From: Billgrantia bachuensis
GTDB lineage: Bacteria > Pseudomonadota > Gammaproteobacteria > Pseudomonadales > Halomonadaceae
Length of the DNA stretch: 64,000 nucleotides
Assembly: GCF_011742165.1 (NCBI RefSeq)
Contig: NZ_JAAQTO010000023.1
Coordinates: forward strand, 124,001 to 188,000
Direction: 5' to 3'
Shown here piece after piece: positions 34,907 through 42,882 of this stretch. The position numbers and the translations under genes are program-made. Every line of letters starts with the position of its first letter. Position 1 is the first letter of the stretch. The notes below the pieces were generated by a model. The model saw nothing but the letters and a program-made list of their open reading frames with translations, had not been told where the DNA came from and made no database searches.

Positions 34907-36199
34907 TCAGGAAGGGTGCCGCTGCTGCCGACCCTCTTCCTGGCACTTGCCGTCGAGACGCCCCTCTGGCTTGGCCGAACCTTGGTGTGTCAGGCGTTCC
35001 GCCTGGTCGAGCCGCGGGTGGTTGTCGAGGAACTCGCGATACGGGTCCGGCAGGGCGTCCAGCGCCTGGAGAGTGTATTTGAGCACGTGGATGGCGGCCA
35101 GCACGTCTTGGGTGTTGCCGGTCTCGGAGATGGTGTGCATGTTGCGGATGGGGAACCCGATGGAGGTCGCGGCACAGTCGATGGCGGCCAGCACGCCGGC
35201 CATCCCATCGGTACCGGTATCGGCACCGACGATGTCGCGTTGCATCGGGATGCCTTGCTCCCTGGCGCAGGCTTCGACGAGGCGGTTGAGCTGCTCGCTG
35301 GCAATCGCGCCCACCGACATGGTGAAACCCTTGCCCATCTCCAGCGGCTGCATGCGCCGCTCGCCGATGCCGGGTGCGGCCACGTAGTCGTGATTCACGT
35401 CTACGCCGATCACTACGTCGGGCTCGAGCTCACCGGCCAGCACCCGGCTGCCGAAGCGGCCGATCTCCTCGTAGCTGGCGATGGCGAACAGTACCCGCAC
35501 CTTCTCGGTACCACCGGCCTCGGCGATCAGCCGTGCCACTTCGGCGGTGACGAAACAGCCCAGGCCGTTGTCCAGGTAGGCACCGTAGAAGGTGTCTGGG
35601 CTGAAGCCGTGACGAATGGGGCGGTCGAAGATGATCGAATCGCCGGGTCGCACGCCGAGGTTGAGCACCTGCTGCTTCTTGTTCTCGCCGTGGATCTGCA
35701 AGTCGAGATAGATCTGCTCCTTCTTGATGCCTTTGCTGCCTTCGCGCTGGGCCGCGTCGGAGAAGTGAATGGCACCCAGCGCCTCCACGGTACCGCCCTG
35801 GATGATGCGGTAGCGGCCCGGCCGCTTCGGGTCCTCGCTGAACAGCTTGACCTCGTGACCCACCAGTACGTTGGGCAGGAAGGCATCGGTATTGATCCAG
35901 ATCTTGCCGTCGTCGCCGATGCTGCGCACCTGCATGCGGATCTTGTCGGCGTGGCCGATGAGCATCACTTTGAACAGGTCGTCGCGGCCCGGATGGGTAT
36001 CCCACACCACGCCGGCATGGCCCTTGTACTGGTGCATGTGCCAGCCCTCGGGAGCGAAGCTCTCGAAATGGGGCTTGAGCACGCCGTACGTCATCGCCCC
36101 CTCCAGCCCCACGGGGCTGGGAGCATCCAGAATGCGCTGCATCAGGGTGAATTGCGTCTGCGGCATGGGCTCGGTCCAAGGCTTGTGCATCTCGCTCAT
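34907..36199 (-). CDS. M42 family metallopeptidase of the NAGGN-osmolyte type
   Basis: 430-aa peptidase. Metal ligands are seen in VMLIGHADKIR (His83, Asp85), the GAYLDNGLGCFV stretch, the acid-base pair in SYEEIGRFG, and DVNHDY. The family I recall for this sequence is the M42 hydrolase of the N-acetylglutaminylglutamine amide (NAGGN) osmoprotectant trio, which has N-terminal MHKPWTEP-like residues. The two partner genes (asnO-like amidotransferase and ngg acetyltransferase) are absent from the window. The last ~25 residues are polar and variable. Upstream lies the PRC-barrel gene, which ends in its own terminator. Confidence 0.83.
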   Translation of the reverse strand: MSEMHKPWTEPMPQTQFTLMQRILDAPSPVGLEGAMTYGVLKPHFESFAPEGWHMHQYKGHAGVVWDTHPGRDDLFKVMLIGHADKIRMQVRSIGDDGKIWINTDAFLPNVLVGHEVKLFSEDPKRPGRYRIIQGGTVEALGAIHFSDAAQREGSKGIKKEQIYLDLQIHGENKKQQVLNLGVRPGDSIIFDRPIRHGFSPDTFYGAYLDNGLGCFVTAEVARLIAEAGGTEKVRVLFAIASYEEIGRFGSRVLAGELEPDVVIGVDVNHDYVAAPGIGERRMQPLEMGKGFTMSVGAIASEQLNRLVEACAREQGIPMQRDIVGADTGTDGMAGVLAAIDCAATSIGFPIRNMHTISETGNTQDVLAAIHVLKYTLQALDALPDPYREFLDNHPRLDQAERLTHQGSAKPEGRLDGKCQEEGRQQRHPS

Positions 36200-36321
36200 G
36201 TGGTTTCCTTTCTCGACGGTTCAGGATACGTTTCAGCGTAGTTTGCCAGATGTCGTGCGGCATGGCCCGGCAGCGCCGGTCGCGACAAGGGGCAACGTTA
36301 CCGTCTTTTTCAGGACTCATG

Positions 36322-36350
36322 AAAAAGGCAAGGCCTGGTGGCCTTGCCTT
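36322..36350 (-). terminator. Rho-independent terminator of the PRC-barrel gene
   Basis: Stem AAGGCAAGGCC (36325-36335) / GGCCTTGCCTT (36340-36350) with a TGGT loop. Read on the minus strand it ends in CCTTTTTC, as expected for a gene transcribed leftward. It is 40 bases past the stop of the PRC-barrel gene and separates it from the M42 gene. Confidence 0.85.
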
Positions 36351-36389
36351 CGCGATTACCAGCGGCGTTGCCACGTCGAATGGGAAGGT

Positions 36390-37229
36390 CTAGCGCTCCA
36401 CCGCCTCCGACAGGGTCATGTCGCCGTCCACCTCGCTGTAGCGGTCCTCGTCGTAATCGGCGGCCAGATTATCGAGCTCATCCTTACCGATGATGTCCTG
36501 CAATACCAGTTGCTCGCCCTCGAACTGCATGTCGCTCAGCGGTAGGGCAACATCGGAGCCGCCGAAGATCCAGAAGCCGCCCACCGAGACGACGGCATGC
36601 AGATCGCCGGCATCGTTGTGTCGCAGCACGTTTTCGACTTTGCCGAGCGTCTCGTCTTCGGCATTGACGATAGTCTTGCCCTCGAGTTCGCTGACCTGCA
36701 TGGAAGCGATCGATGAATCGAGCGCTGCACCTCCCGGCGCCATCTCCTCGAAGCCTGCCGCGGTGTCATTCCCAGCGCTCTGGCCCGCCTGCTCGTCGGC
36801 GGCGGCCTGCTCCGCATCGGGCTCGGTTGAAGTGGCCTGCTCACCCGGGTCGGTCTGCATCTCCACGTCATCGCTGGCTCCCTGGGCTCCCCCGGTGGCC
36901 TGATCGTCGCCGGTCTCGGCCTGGTCGCCGCTGGCGCCTTCGCCGTCGCGCGCTTCCTGGTAGTCTTCGGCATCGGTACCTTGGTCGGGCAGTTCCTCTT
37001 CGCTTACCGAGACATCGGCCTGCTCGCCCTGCTGCTCGTCGTCGGTCGCCGCACTCTGCTCTTCCTCAGGTCGTTCAGTCTCCTCCTGGGTCTGCTGGGT
37101 CTCGGCGGCCTGTTCCTCGCCCACAGCGGCATCGTCGCTGAGCTCGGTCTCGTTGTCCTGGGCCAGGGCGCCGCCGGCGAGCCCGGCGGAAATAGCACCG
37201 ATGGCGATAGCCAGTAATGTCCTTTTCAT
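36390..37229 (-). CDS. Exported PRC-barrel domain protein with long acidic linker
   Basis: 279-aa secreted protein. A cleavable signal (MKRTLLAIAIGAISAGLAGG, ending ALA) is followed by about 140 residues almost entirely of Glu, Asp, Gln, Ala, Thr, Gly and Ser, a strongly acidic low-complexity linker typical of halophile envelope proteins. The PRC barrel (MQVSELEGKTIVNAEDETLG, then LHAVVSVGGFWIFGG) occupies about residues 185-265. The start at 37229 has a perfect AAGGAGG eight bases upstream; the longer frame has none. Terminator at 36322. PRC barrels bind partner proteins or RNA; the role here is unknown. Confidence 0.82.
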   Translation of the reverse strand: MKRTLLAIAIGAISAGLAGGALAQDNETELSDDAAVGEEQAAETQQTQEETERPEEEQSAATDDEQQGEQADVSVSEEELPDQGTDAEDYQEARDGEGASGDQAETGDDQATGGAQGASDDVEMQTDPGEQATSTEPDAEQAAADEQAGQSAGNDTAAGFEEMAPGGAALDSSIASMQVSELEGKTIVNAEDETLGKVENVLRHNDAGDLHAVVSVGGFWIFGGSDVALPLSDMQFEGEQLVLQDIIGKDELDNLAADYDEDRYSEVDGDMTLSEAVER

Positions 37230-37396
37230 GACACTTTCCTCCTTGTCCGATTTCATGAGCCTAGGCAGCACCAATCACAACCGGCCAGAACATAACGAGT
37301 CGAAACGTTAACGAAGCGAAACTGACGTCACGGCCAGGCGATAGGCGACATCGGCCCTACGGCCGTTTTTCTCGCCAACGGTATGCAAGCCCAAGC

Positions 37397-37885
37397 TCAC
37401 GACTCGGGATGAACATAACCGCGCCACCCCTGGCCGGTGCCGAGATGAGTGGCCTCGCCGATCGCATCCGGCCGATGCGTCGAGACGGATGCTCGCCCCT
37501 GCTGGGTGCCCAAGTGGGTGGCCACCATGTGCTGCGGCGCCTCCTGACGAGCCGGAATCGTCGTACCACGCGGCGCCGGCAGGCGAATCTCCCTCTCGCG
37601 AGCGTGCCTACGCGAGCCGGAGCGCAGTTGAGAAGCGACCAACCAACCCAGGCCGAAACTGGTCATCAGGACAGGCATGGGTTGCTCGCGAATCGAACGG
37701 CATAGTCCGTCGATAAAGCTGACCGCTGCCCCATCTCTTCTGGGCATATACTGCAATAAATCTTGCTTGAGCTGTGTCGGCGACAGTCTGCTTTCGAGCT
37801 CATGCAGAGTGTCGTTGAGATGGGCGCGGGACTGACGAATATCGGCCTCGAGTTCGTCTACCCGGCGTTGCTGATAACGGCTCAT
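37397..37885 (-). CDS. DUF3618 family protein
   Basis: 162-aa protein. RVDELEADIRQSRAHLNDTL followed by HELESRLSP is the DUF3618 signature of short coiled-coil proteins thought to associate with membrane regulators. One transmembrane helix (VLMTSFGLGWLVASQL) is near residue 75. The C-terminus holds a loose repeat, ATHLGTQQGRAS and ATHLGTGQGWRG. Start at ATG 37885, with AAGGAGG seven bases before. Divergent or single unit; the upstream gene is the thioredoxin on the same strand, 108 bases away. Confidence 0.78.
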   Translation of the reverse strand: MSRYQQRRVDELEADIRQSRAHLNDTLHELESRLSPTQLKQDLLQYMPRRDGAAVSFIDGLCRSIREQPMPVLMTSFGLGWLVASQLRSGSRRHAREREIRLPAPRGTTIPARQEAPQHMVATHLGTQQGRASVSTHRPDAIGEATHLGTGQGWRGYVHPES

Positions 37886-37993
37886 GTTCACGCCTCCTTG
37901 GCTTCACCGTTGTAGTGATCTCCCTAACATCAAAGCTGGCCCCGGAGGCTGCCATCGTCAAGTCACAGCCGTGCCTGGCAATATGCCAGCACC

Positions 37994-38320
37994 TTAGGCG
38001 ACCACTCCCTCGAGTGCCTGTTCGATGGCTTCGCCGCTGGCAGGACGAACTAGCCGAGCCACCTCTTCACCGTCCTGGAGAAATACCAGCGTGGGCCACA
38101 GCTTGATGCGGAAAGCCCGTCCCAGACGCCGCCCCGGTCCGTCCTCGACCTTGAGATGATGCACGTCGTGGCGACGCGCCAGGGCCCGCTCGAGCCCAGG
38201 CTGGGCTATCTGGCAGTAGCCGCACCAGGGGGTGCCGAACTCGAGCACGGTGACTCCCGCCAGGGAGCGTACCTCCTCGAGGCTTGGCGCCGATGCCATG
38301 TACTCGACCTGCATGGTCAT
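37994..38320 (-). CDS. Thioredoxin family protein
   Basis: 108-aa single-domain thioredoxin. The active site FGTPWCGYCQIAQP has Cys33 and Cys36 (CGYC), and the cis-Pro is in LWPTLVFLQDGEEVARLV. There is no signal peptide, so it is cytoplasmic. The start at 38320 has AAGGAGG seven bases upstream; the longer reading from 38392 lacks it. The same-strand neighbours are DUF3618 downstream and nothing upstream. Possible role in disulfide reduction under stress. Confidence 0.86.
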   Translation of the reverse strand: MTMQVEYMASAPSLEEVRSLAGVTVLEFGTPWCGYCQIAQPGLERALARRHDVHHLKVEDGPGRRLGRAFRIKLWPTLVFLQDGEEVARLVRPASGEAIEQALEGVVA

Positions 38321-38463
38321 GCTACTTCCTCCTTGGTGAGCCTTGAGGGAACGATAGCAGCCACCTGCACCGCGAGATGTTGCAAAATGCATCTCCGGAT
38401 GCGGCAGGCCGGTGCCTACATGGATATGCTAGGGGTATCGTTCTAATGCTAACGGGGTAAGCC

Positions 38464-39240
38464 ATGTCCGCTCTGAATCGTCAACGCCGCCAGCGCGGCG
38501 GGCGGTGGCCGACACGCATCGTCGGGTTCAGCGTGCTGTTGCTGGTATTGGCCGCGTTGCTGCTGGCCGGTGCCGGCCCCGCCTACCGGCTGGACCTGCT
38601 GGCGCTGGGTGGCGCCTTCAACATGCTGCGTTTAGGCGGCCTGATGGGCCTGGGCGCTATCGCGGTCGCCGTGCTGGCACTGCTGGTGGCGCTGCTGTGT
38701 CGTCGCAAGGGCGTCGTCTGGATGTCATTGTTCACGACTGCCGCCACCGTGGCATTGTTGGCGATACCCTGGATGTACTGGCAGCGCGCCCAATCGGCGC
38801 CGCCGATCCACGACATCACCACCGACCTGGAGGATCCCCCGGAATTCGTGGCCCTGGCCCCCGCTCGCGAGGCCGCCCCCAACGCCGTCGACTACCCCGG
38901 CGAATCGTTCGCACGCCGTCAGCGCGAGGCCTATCCCGACATTCAATCGCGTCATTTTCCCCTGCCCCTGGCGACGGTGCGCGCCGCCGCCGAAGCTGCC
39001 GTGCTGGACATGGGCTGGGAGATCGCCGACATCAACATCGACGCCGTGGATACCATCGAAGCCACTGCGACGACCACCTGGTTCGGTTTCACCGATGACG
39101 TGGTGGTCCGCTTGACCCAGGAACCCGATGGCATTCGGGTCGACGTACGCTCGGCCTCGCGCTTGGGGCGCGGTGACGCGGGCGCCAATGCGCAACGCAT
39201 TCGCGACTATTTCGAAGCGCTGCAACAGCGCACCGGCTAA
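38464..39240 (+). CDS. DUF1499 family membrane protein
   Basis: 258-aa protein with two or three N-terminal transmembrane helices (residues ~18-40, 55-80, 88-105) and a C-terminal soluble domain. FPLPLATVRAAAEAAVLDMG, IEATATTTWFGFTDDVVVRL and RVDVRSASRLGRGDAGANAQ are the DUF1499 signature. Divergent from the thioredoxin gene, so the 143-base gap between them contains two promoters. Function unknown. Confidence 0.8.
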   Translation: MSALNRQRRQRGGRWPTRIVGFSVLLLVLAALLLAGAGPAYRLDLLALGGAFNMLRLGGLMGLGAIAVAVLALLVALLCRRKGVVWMSLFTTAATVALLAIPWMYWQRAQSAPPIHDITTDLEDPPEFVALAPAREAAPNAVDYPGESFARRQREAYPDIQSRHFPLPLATVRAAAEAAVLDMGWEIADINIDAVDTIEATATTTWFGFTDDVVVRLTQEPDGIRVDVRSASRLGRGDAGANAQRIRDYFEALQQRTG

Positions 39241-39329
39241 GGCTCGTGCTAATGGCTTCGCCTTGCTGGCCGTCACTTCGCCAACTATGTTGAAGCCGCT
39301 GACGGATCGGTATTGATCCGCCGCCAGGG

Positions 39330-39962
39330 ATGTTTATGGAGGCGAGGGTGAGCCAGGCAGAAACGGATCAGCAACATGAGCCTCACAATCTCGAGCAGAT
39401 GCTCGATCGCTTCGAGCTAGCCGAGCGGGACGAAAAAACCGACCAAGTCACGCTCGGTGACGTTCTATATGAGGTGGGTCGCCGCTCCTTTGCCCCCTTG
39501 CTCCTGGTACCCGGCATTATCACCCTGCTTCCCATCGTTGGCGATATTCCCGGCGTTCCCACCCTGATGGCGCTGTTGGTCTTGCTGGTTGCCGTACAGC
39601 TTCTGTTTCGAGCGCACCACTTCTGGATCCCCAAGTTCCTGTTGAATCGATCCGTCTCCAAGCACAAGCTCGACAAGGCGGTCAATTGGAGCCGACGGCC
39701 CGCTCGCTTTCTGGACAAGTTTCTCAAGCCGAGACTGGCGTTCCTGACACATGGGCCGGGCATCGTCGCCGTTGCCCTTGCCTGCATCGCCATTGCCCTG
39801 GCCATGCCGCCCATGGAGGTGGTGCCTTTTACTGCCAATGGCGCCGGCCTGGCACTCACCCTATTCGGTCTTTCCCTCATGGCACATGACGGCCTGCTGG
39901 CGGCGGTGGCATTTGTCATGACATTCGCCACACTGCTCTTCGTCTACCTGGGGCTTTTCTAG
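39330..39962 (+). CDS. ExoD family exopolysaccharide-synthesis protein
   Basis: 210-aa membrane protein of the ExoD family, four or more helices. LYEVGRRSFAPLLLVPGIIT, GDIPGVPTLMALLVLLVAVQ and FTANGAGLALTLFGLSLMAHD-type segments are typical. The start may be the GTG at 39348, which has GGAGG five bases before it; ATG 39330 and 39336 are alternatives. The preceding 90 bases carry no terminator of note. ExoD is needed for exopolysaccharide and alkali tolerance in rhizobia; a similar role is inferred. Confidence 0.82.
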   Translation: MFMEARVSQAETDQQHEPHNLEQMLDRFELAERDEKTDQVTLGDVLYEVGRRSFAPLLLVPGIITLLPIVGDIPGVPTLMALLVLLVAVQLLFRAHHFWIPKFLLNRSVSKHKLDKAVNWSRRPARFLDKFLKPRLAFLTHGPGIVAVALACIAIALAMPPMEVVPFTANGAGLALTLFGLSLMAHDGLLAAVAFVMTFATLLFVYLGLF

Positions 39963-40612
39963 CCTTGGGCCAGGAGCCTGCGCAGATCGCTCAGCACGTC
40001 CTCTCTCTCGTCGTCCTGGCGGATGAGCAGCTGCGCTTCCCCGTTGCGGTCGAAGGCGAAGATCGCGCTGGGGTGAGAGACCATGTAGTGCCCTTCGCTA
40101 TCCTTCTCGCCATAGCCGTAGGTCACACGATAGCGGCGCGTTAGCGCATCCAACTGCTCTTCGCTGCCGGTGAGGCCGACGAACTCGGGTCCGAAATTGG
40201 CGGTGTACTCGCGCAGCGTCTCGGGGTCGTCACGGGCCGGGTCCACCGAGACGAACAGCACCTGCAGGTCGTCGCGCGCTTCTTCGTCCAGCTCGCCCAT
40301 GATCGAGTCGAGATGCGCCATGGTCGCCGGGCAGACGTCGTGGCAGTGGGTAAACCCGAAGAAGAGCAGCGTCGCATCGCCGCGAAAGGTCTGCGCATCG
40401 ACCCTCTCCCCCGATTCGCCCGTGAGCTGGAACTCCAGCGGCGGCATGAGGCCGGAAATATCCTTGGTCTGCCAGCCGGGATCGGAGCAGCCGGACAACA
40501 GCGCACCGAGCGAGAGCAATCCTGCCATGAGCCCCCTCTTCGGCAGAAGGCTCGCAGGGAAGCGTGAATGGCACCGCCTCGCCGGGGCGTTGGTGTCGTT
40601 CATCGATCTCAT
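39959..40612 (-). CDS. SCO family copper chaperone (lipoprotein)
   Basis: 217-aa thioredoxin-fold protein that metallates the CuA site of cytochrome oxidase subunit II. It has a lipobox (LGALLSGC), the copper-binding CHDVCP motif (Cys-x3-Cys) and the distal His in MVSHPSAIFAF. The ATG overlaps the ctaG stop by four bases, so the two are coupled. It lies beside and divergent to the caa3 oxidase genes, its expected targets. Its C-terminus overlaps the ExoD gene by four bases on the other strand. Confidence 0.9.
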   Translation of the reverse strand: MRSMNDTNAPARRCHSRFPASLLPKRGLMAGLLSLGALLSGCSDPGWQTKDISGLMPPLEFQLTGESGERVDAQTFRGDATLLFFGFTHCHDVCPATMAHLDSIMGELDEEARDDLQVLFVSVDPARDDPETLREYTANFGPEFVGLTGSEEQLDALTRRYRVTYGYGEKDSEGHYMVSHPSAIFAFDRNGEAQLLIRQDDEREDVLSDLRRLLAQG

Positions 40613-41478
40613 GGCTGTGGCACCCTCCGTTCATGTTCTGTTTCGCCCCCGTCCACATCGCCCTTCTCAGAGAGGATGTAGCGAATCACGATCAGTACGC
40701 CGATCACGCTCATCATCGATGCGGGTATCCAGGTGATCAAGCCACCGAGCTGCTGGTCGGTCAGTGGTGCGATCGGCCAGGCGCGACCGCAGACGGCATA
40801 GACATCGAACAGAACGCTCTCGCTGAAGGTCAGGTAGGCGCCCAGCAATATCTGGGGCGGAATCACCACCAGCAGCGCCAGGATACGCATGCCGTACCCC
40901 AGACCACCCTGCTGCGGCGTGCGTGGATCGAGCACCAGCCACCAGAACAGCAGGCCATCCAGCAGCATGCTCCAGTTCATGATCTGGTAGAGCTTGCGGC
41001 TCAGCATGGCATCGAAGTGGACCTCGGGAATGAGCCAGAAATAGATCAACCCGACGAACAGCAACGGGGCAATGATGGGATGTTGCAACAGGCGGTACGG
41101 AGGGCGCATGACTCGTCCCGCCGCGGTTCGCCCCGGCAGCTGCCGAAGACGACTCGGCATGCCGGCCGCCAGAACCGGCAGCGGCGCGGCCAGGGCGATC
41201 AGGAACGGCGCAGCGTGATGCAGGACCAGATGCTGGGCACGATGGGTGAAGAACATGTACTGCGATAGGTAGTCGTAGTGGGTCTGCGTGACCGCATAGA
41301 TCGCGCCGACGCCCAGCAGGAAGACGAACGGGCGCCAGTAGCCCACCACCTGACCTTGATGTCGTTGCCGCTGCATGCCGCGCAGATACAAGCCCACCGC
41401 CACCAGGCAGAAAATGACCCAAGAGGGTGCAAACTCCCAGGGCAACAGGTAGCCGGCGACTCGCTCAAACTCGAGCAT
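40609..41478 (-). CDS. ctaG: Cytochrome c oxidase assembly factor CtaG (caa3 type)
   Basis: 289-aa membrane protein with about seven helices. Signature residues: YLSQYMFFTHRAQHLVLHHA, GMLQHPIIAPLLFVGLIYFW-type segment, and MNWSMLLDGLLFWWLVLD. This is the multi-helix caa3-type CtaG (DUF1404-like), not the periplasmic Cox11 type, and it matches the caa3 oxidase next door. AAGGAAGGATA precedes the ATG. It forms an operon with sco, transcribed away from the oxidase genes. Confidence 0.88.
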   Translation of the reverse strand: MLEFERVAGYLLPWEFAPSWVIFCLVAVGLYLRGMQRQRHQGQVVGYWRPFVFLLGVGAIYAVTQTHYDYLSQYMFFTHRAQHLVLHHAAPFLIALAAPLPVLAAGMPSRLRQLPGRTAAGRVMRPPYRLLQHPIIAPLLFVGLIYFWLIPEVHFDAMLSRKLYQIMNWSMLLDGLLFWWLVLDPRTPQQGGLGYGMRILALLVVIPPQILLGAYLTFSESVLFDVYAVCGRAWPIAPLTDQQLGGLITWIPASMMSVIGVLIVIRYILSEKGDVDGGETEHERRVPQP

Positions 41479-41601
41479 TATCCTTCCTTTACCGAGGCGG
41501 CATGTCTCCGCCTGATAGCTTGACCCTCAAGCATAGCGAACTTGGCCGACCATGTAATACCGGGGCGGCGCATCCGGGTAGTACGAGCGGAGGTCGAGCC
41601 G

Positions 41602-41643
41602 AAGAAAGGTAACGACTGCTGCAAGAAACGTAAGAAACCGTGA
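41602..41643 (+). repeat. Three AAGAAA(G/C)GT-type direct repeats
   Basis: Copies AAGAAAGGTAA (41602), AAGAAACGTAAG (41623) and AAGAAACCGTGA (41632) in 42 bases, in the same orientation, 21 and 9 bases apart. They could be sites for a regulator of the oxidase or of ctaG-sco; by-chance occurrence cannot be ruled out. Confidence 0.35.
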
Positions 41644-41773
41644 CTATTCGCGGCTGCGCCGAGCAGGAAGCGCCGACCTGTACTAGGTTGAAGCCGAAAC
41701 ACGTCAACGAGCCGACTCAGGCCCAGGACCGGGTCTGGCGAGGCATTCTCGTGCATCACCGGGAAGCCGAGCC

Positions 41774-41789
41774 GTATAGTGCACGGTAC
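41774..41789 (+). promoter_or_regulatory. Candidate operator upstream of the cytochrome oxidase operon
   Basis: Imperfect palindrome GTAtaGTGCACggTAC, with conserved GTA/TAC arms and a GTGCAC core, about 80 bases before the coxB start codon. No matching regulator gene is encoded nearby. Confidence 0.35.
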
Positions 41790-41868
41790 GACGCGCTTAC
41801 CGAACTCTGCATGGAATGCGCCGCGGCCAACGCTTCGCGCACGCACGTTGCAATGGATTGTTAACGCG

Positions 41869-42882
41869 ATGTCCCTCAGCCAGCACGTTCGGACAACAGG
41901 ACTGCTCGGGGCCGCCACCCCGTTATTGACCGCCTGCGAAGGCCCCCAGTCGGTCCTCGATCCCGCGGGTTCGGCAGCCGAGCTGATCGCCAGGCTGTGG
42001 TGGCCGACGCTATTCGTCGCCACCCTCGTCACGTTGCTGGTGCTGACGCTGCTGACGGTGGCCGTATTTCGCGCCCACCGCAAGCAAGCTGCACTGCCGC
42101 TGAACGCTCGTCAGAGCCGTAACCTGGTGATCGCCGGCGGCATCATTCTGCCGCTGGCGGCAACGATTCCCTTCGCGCTATCGAGCTTTTCCATCGGGCG
42201 CACGATCGACGCCCCGCTCCCCGACGATGCCATGACCGTGGAGGTCGTCGGTAAGCAGTGGTGGTGGGAAGTCCACTACCTGGACGAGGCGGGCGACCGC
42301 ATCGCCACGACCGCCAACGAGATACACATCCCCACGGACGAACCGGTCCGCTTCCTGCTCAAGTCGGACAACGTCATTCACAGCTTCTGGGTGCCCAACC
42401 TGCAGGGCAAGACGGACATGATGCCGGGGCGTACGAATGTCACTTCGGTGACGGCGGACGAACCTGGGGTCTATCGCGGCCAGTGCGCGGAATACTGCGG
42501 CACGCAGCATGCGCTGATGGCCTTCCTGCTCGTGGCCGAGGAGCCGGAACGATTCGATGCCTGGCTGGAGGGCCAGCGCCAGCCGGCGGCGATGCCGGAA
42601 ACGGAGACCCAGGTACGCGGGCACGACGTATTCTTCGAGGCCGGATGCGCCGGATGCCACACGATCCGCGGCACATCGGCCTCCGGCGATCTAGGCCCCG
42701 ACCTGACTCATCTTGCCAGTCGGCGCACGCTGGCCAGCGCCACGGTGCCCAACCGTATCGGACACCTCGGCGGCTGGATCACCGACCCGCAGCACGTCAA
42801 GCCGGGTAGCAGGATGCCGCCGAGCGAATTGACGCCGGAGGAGCTCAAGACATTGCTCGGCTACCTGGAGAGCCTGGAATGA
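41869..42882 (+). CDS. coxB: Cytochrome c oxidase subunit II fused to cytochrome c (caa3 type)
   Basis: 337-aa lipoprotein (Cys23 in LLTACEG) with two transmembrane helices (about residues 45-67 and 85-107). The CuA site is complete: His171, Cys206, Glu208, Cys210, His214, Met217 (CAEYCGTQHALM). A C-terminal c-type domain has Cys260, Cys263 and His264 (CAGCH) and an axial Met in SRMPPSEL. It receives electrons from the small cytochromes encoded downstream and passes them to subunit I. The ATG at 41869 starts the lipoprotein signal. Its stop overlaps the coxA start by four bases. Confidence 0.93.
   Translation: MSLSQHVRTTGLLGAATPLLTACEGPQSVLDPAGSAAELIARLWWPTLFVATLVTLLVLTLLTVAVFRAHRKQAALPLNARQSRNLVIAGGIILPLAATIPFALSSFSIGRTIDAPLPDDAMTVEVVGKQWWWEVHYLDEAGDRIATTANEIHIPTDEPVRFLLKSDNVIHSFWVPNLQGKTDMMPGRTNVTSVTADEPGVYRGQCAEYCGTQHALMAFLLVAEEPERFDAWLEGQRQPAAMPETETQVRGHDVFFEAGCAGCHTIRGTSASGDLGPDLTHLASRRTLASATVPNRIGHLGGWITDPQHVKPGSRMPPSELTPEELKTLLGYLESLE

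Larger units (their letters stand above)
41479..41868. other. 390-base divergent regulatory region between ctaG-sco and the caa3 oxidase operon
   Basis: No gene was recognised here; open frames present lack a start signal. It contains three AAGAAA repeats (41602, 41623, 41632) and an imperfect palindrome at 41774-41789, listed separately. Both operons must be controlled from this stretch. Confidence 0.5.
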
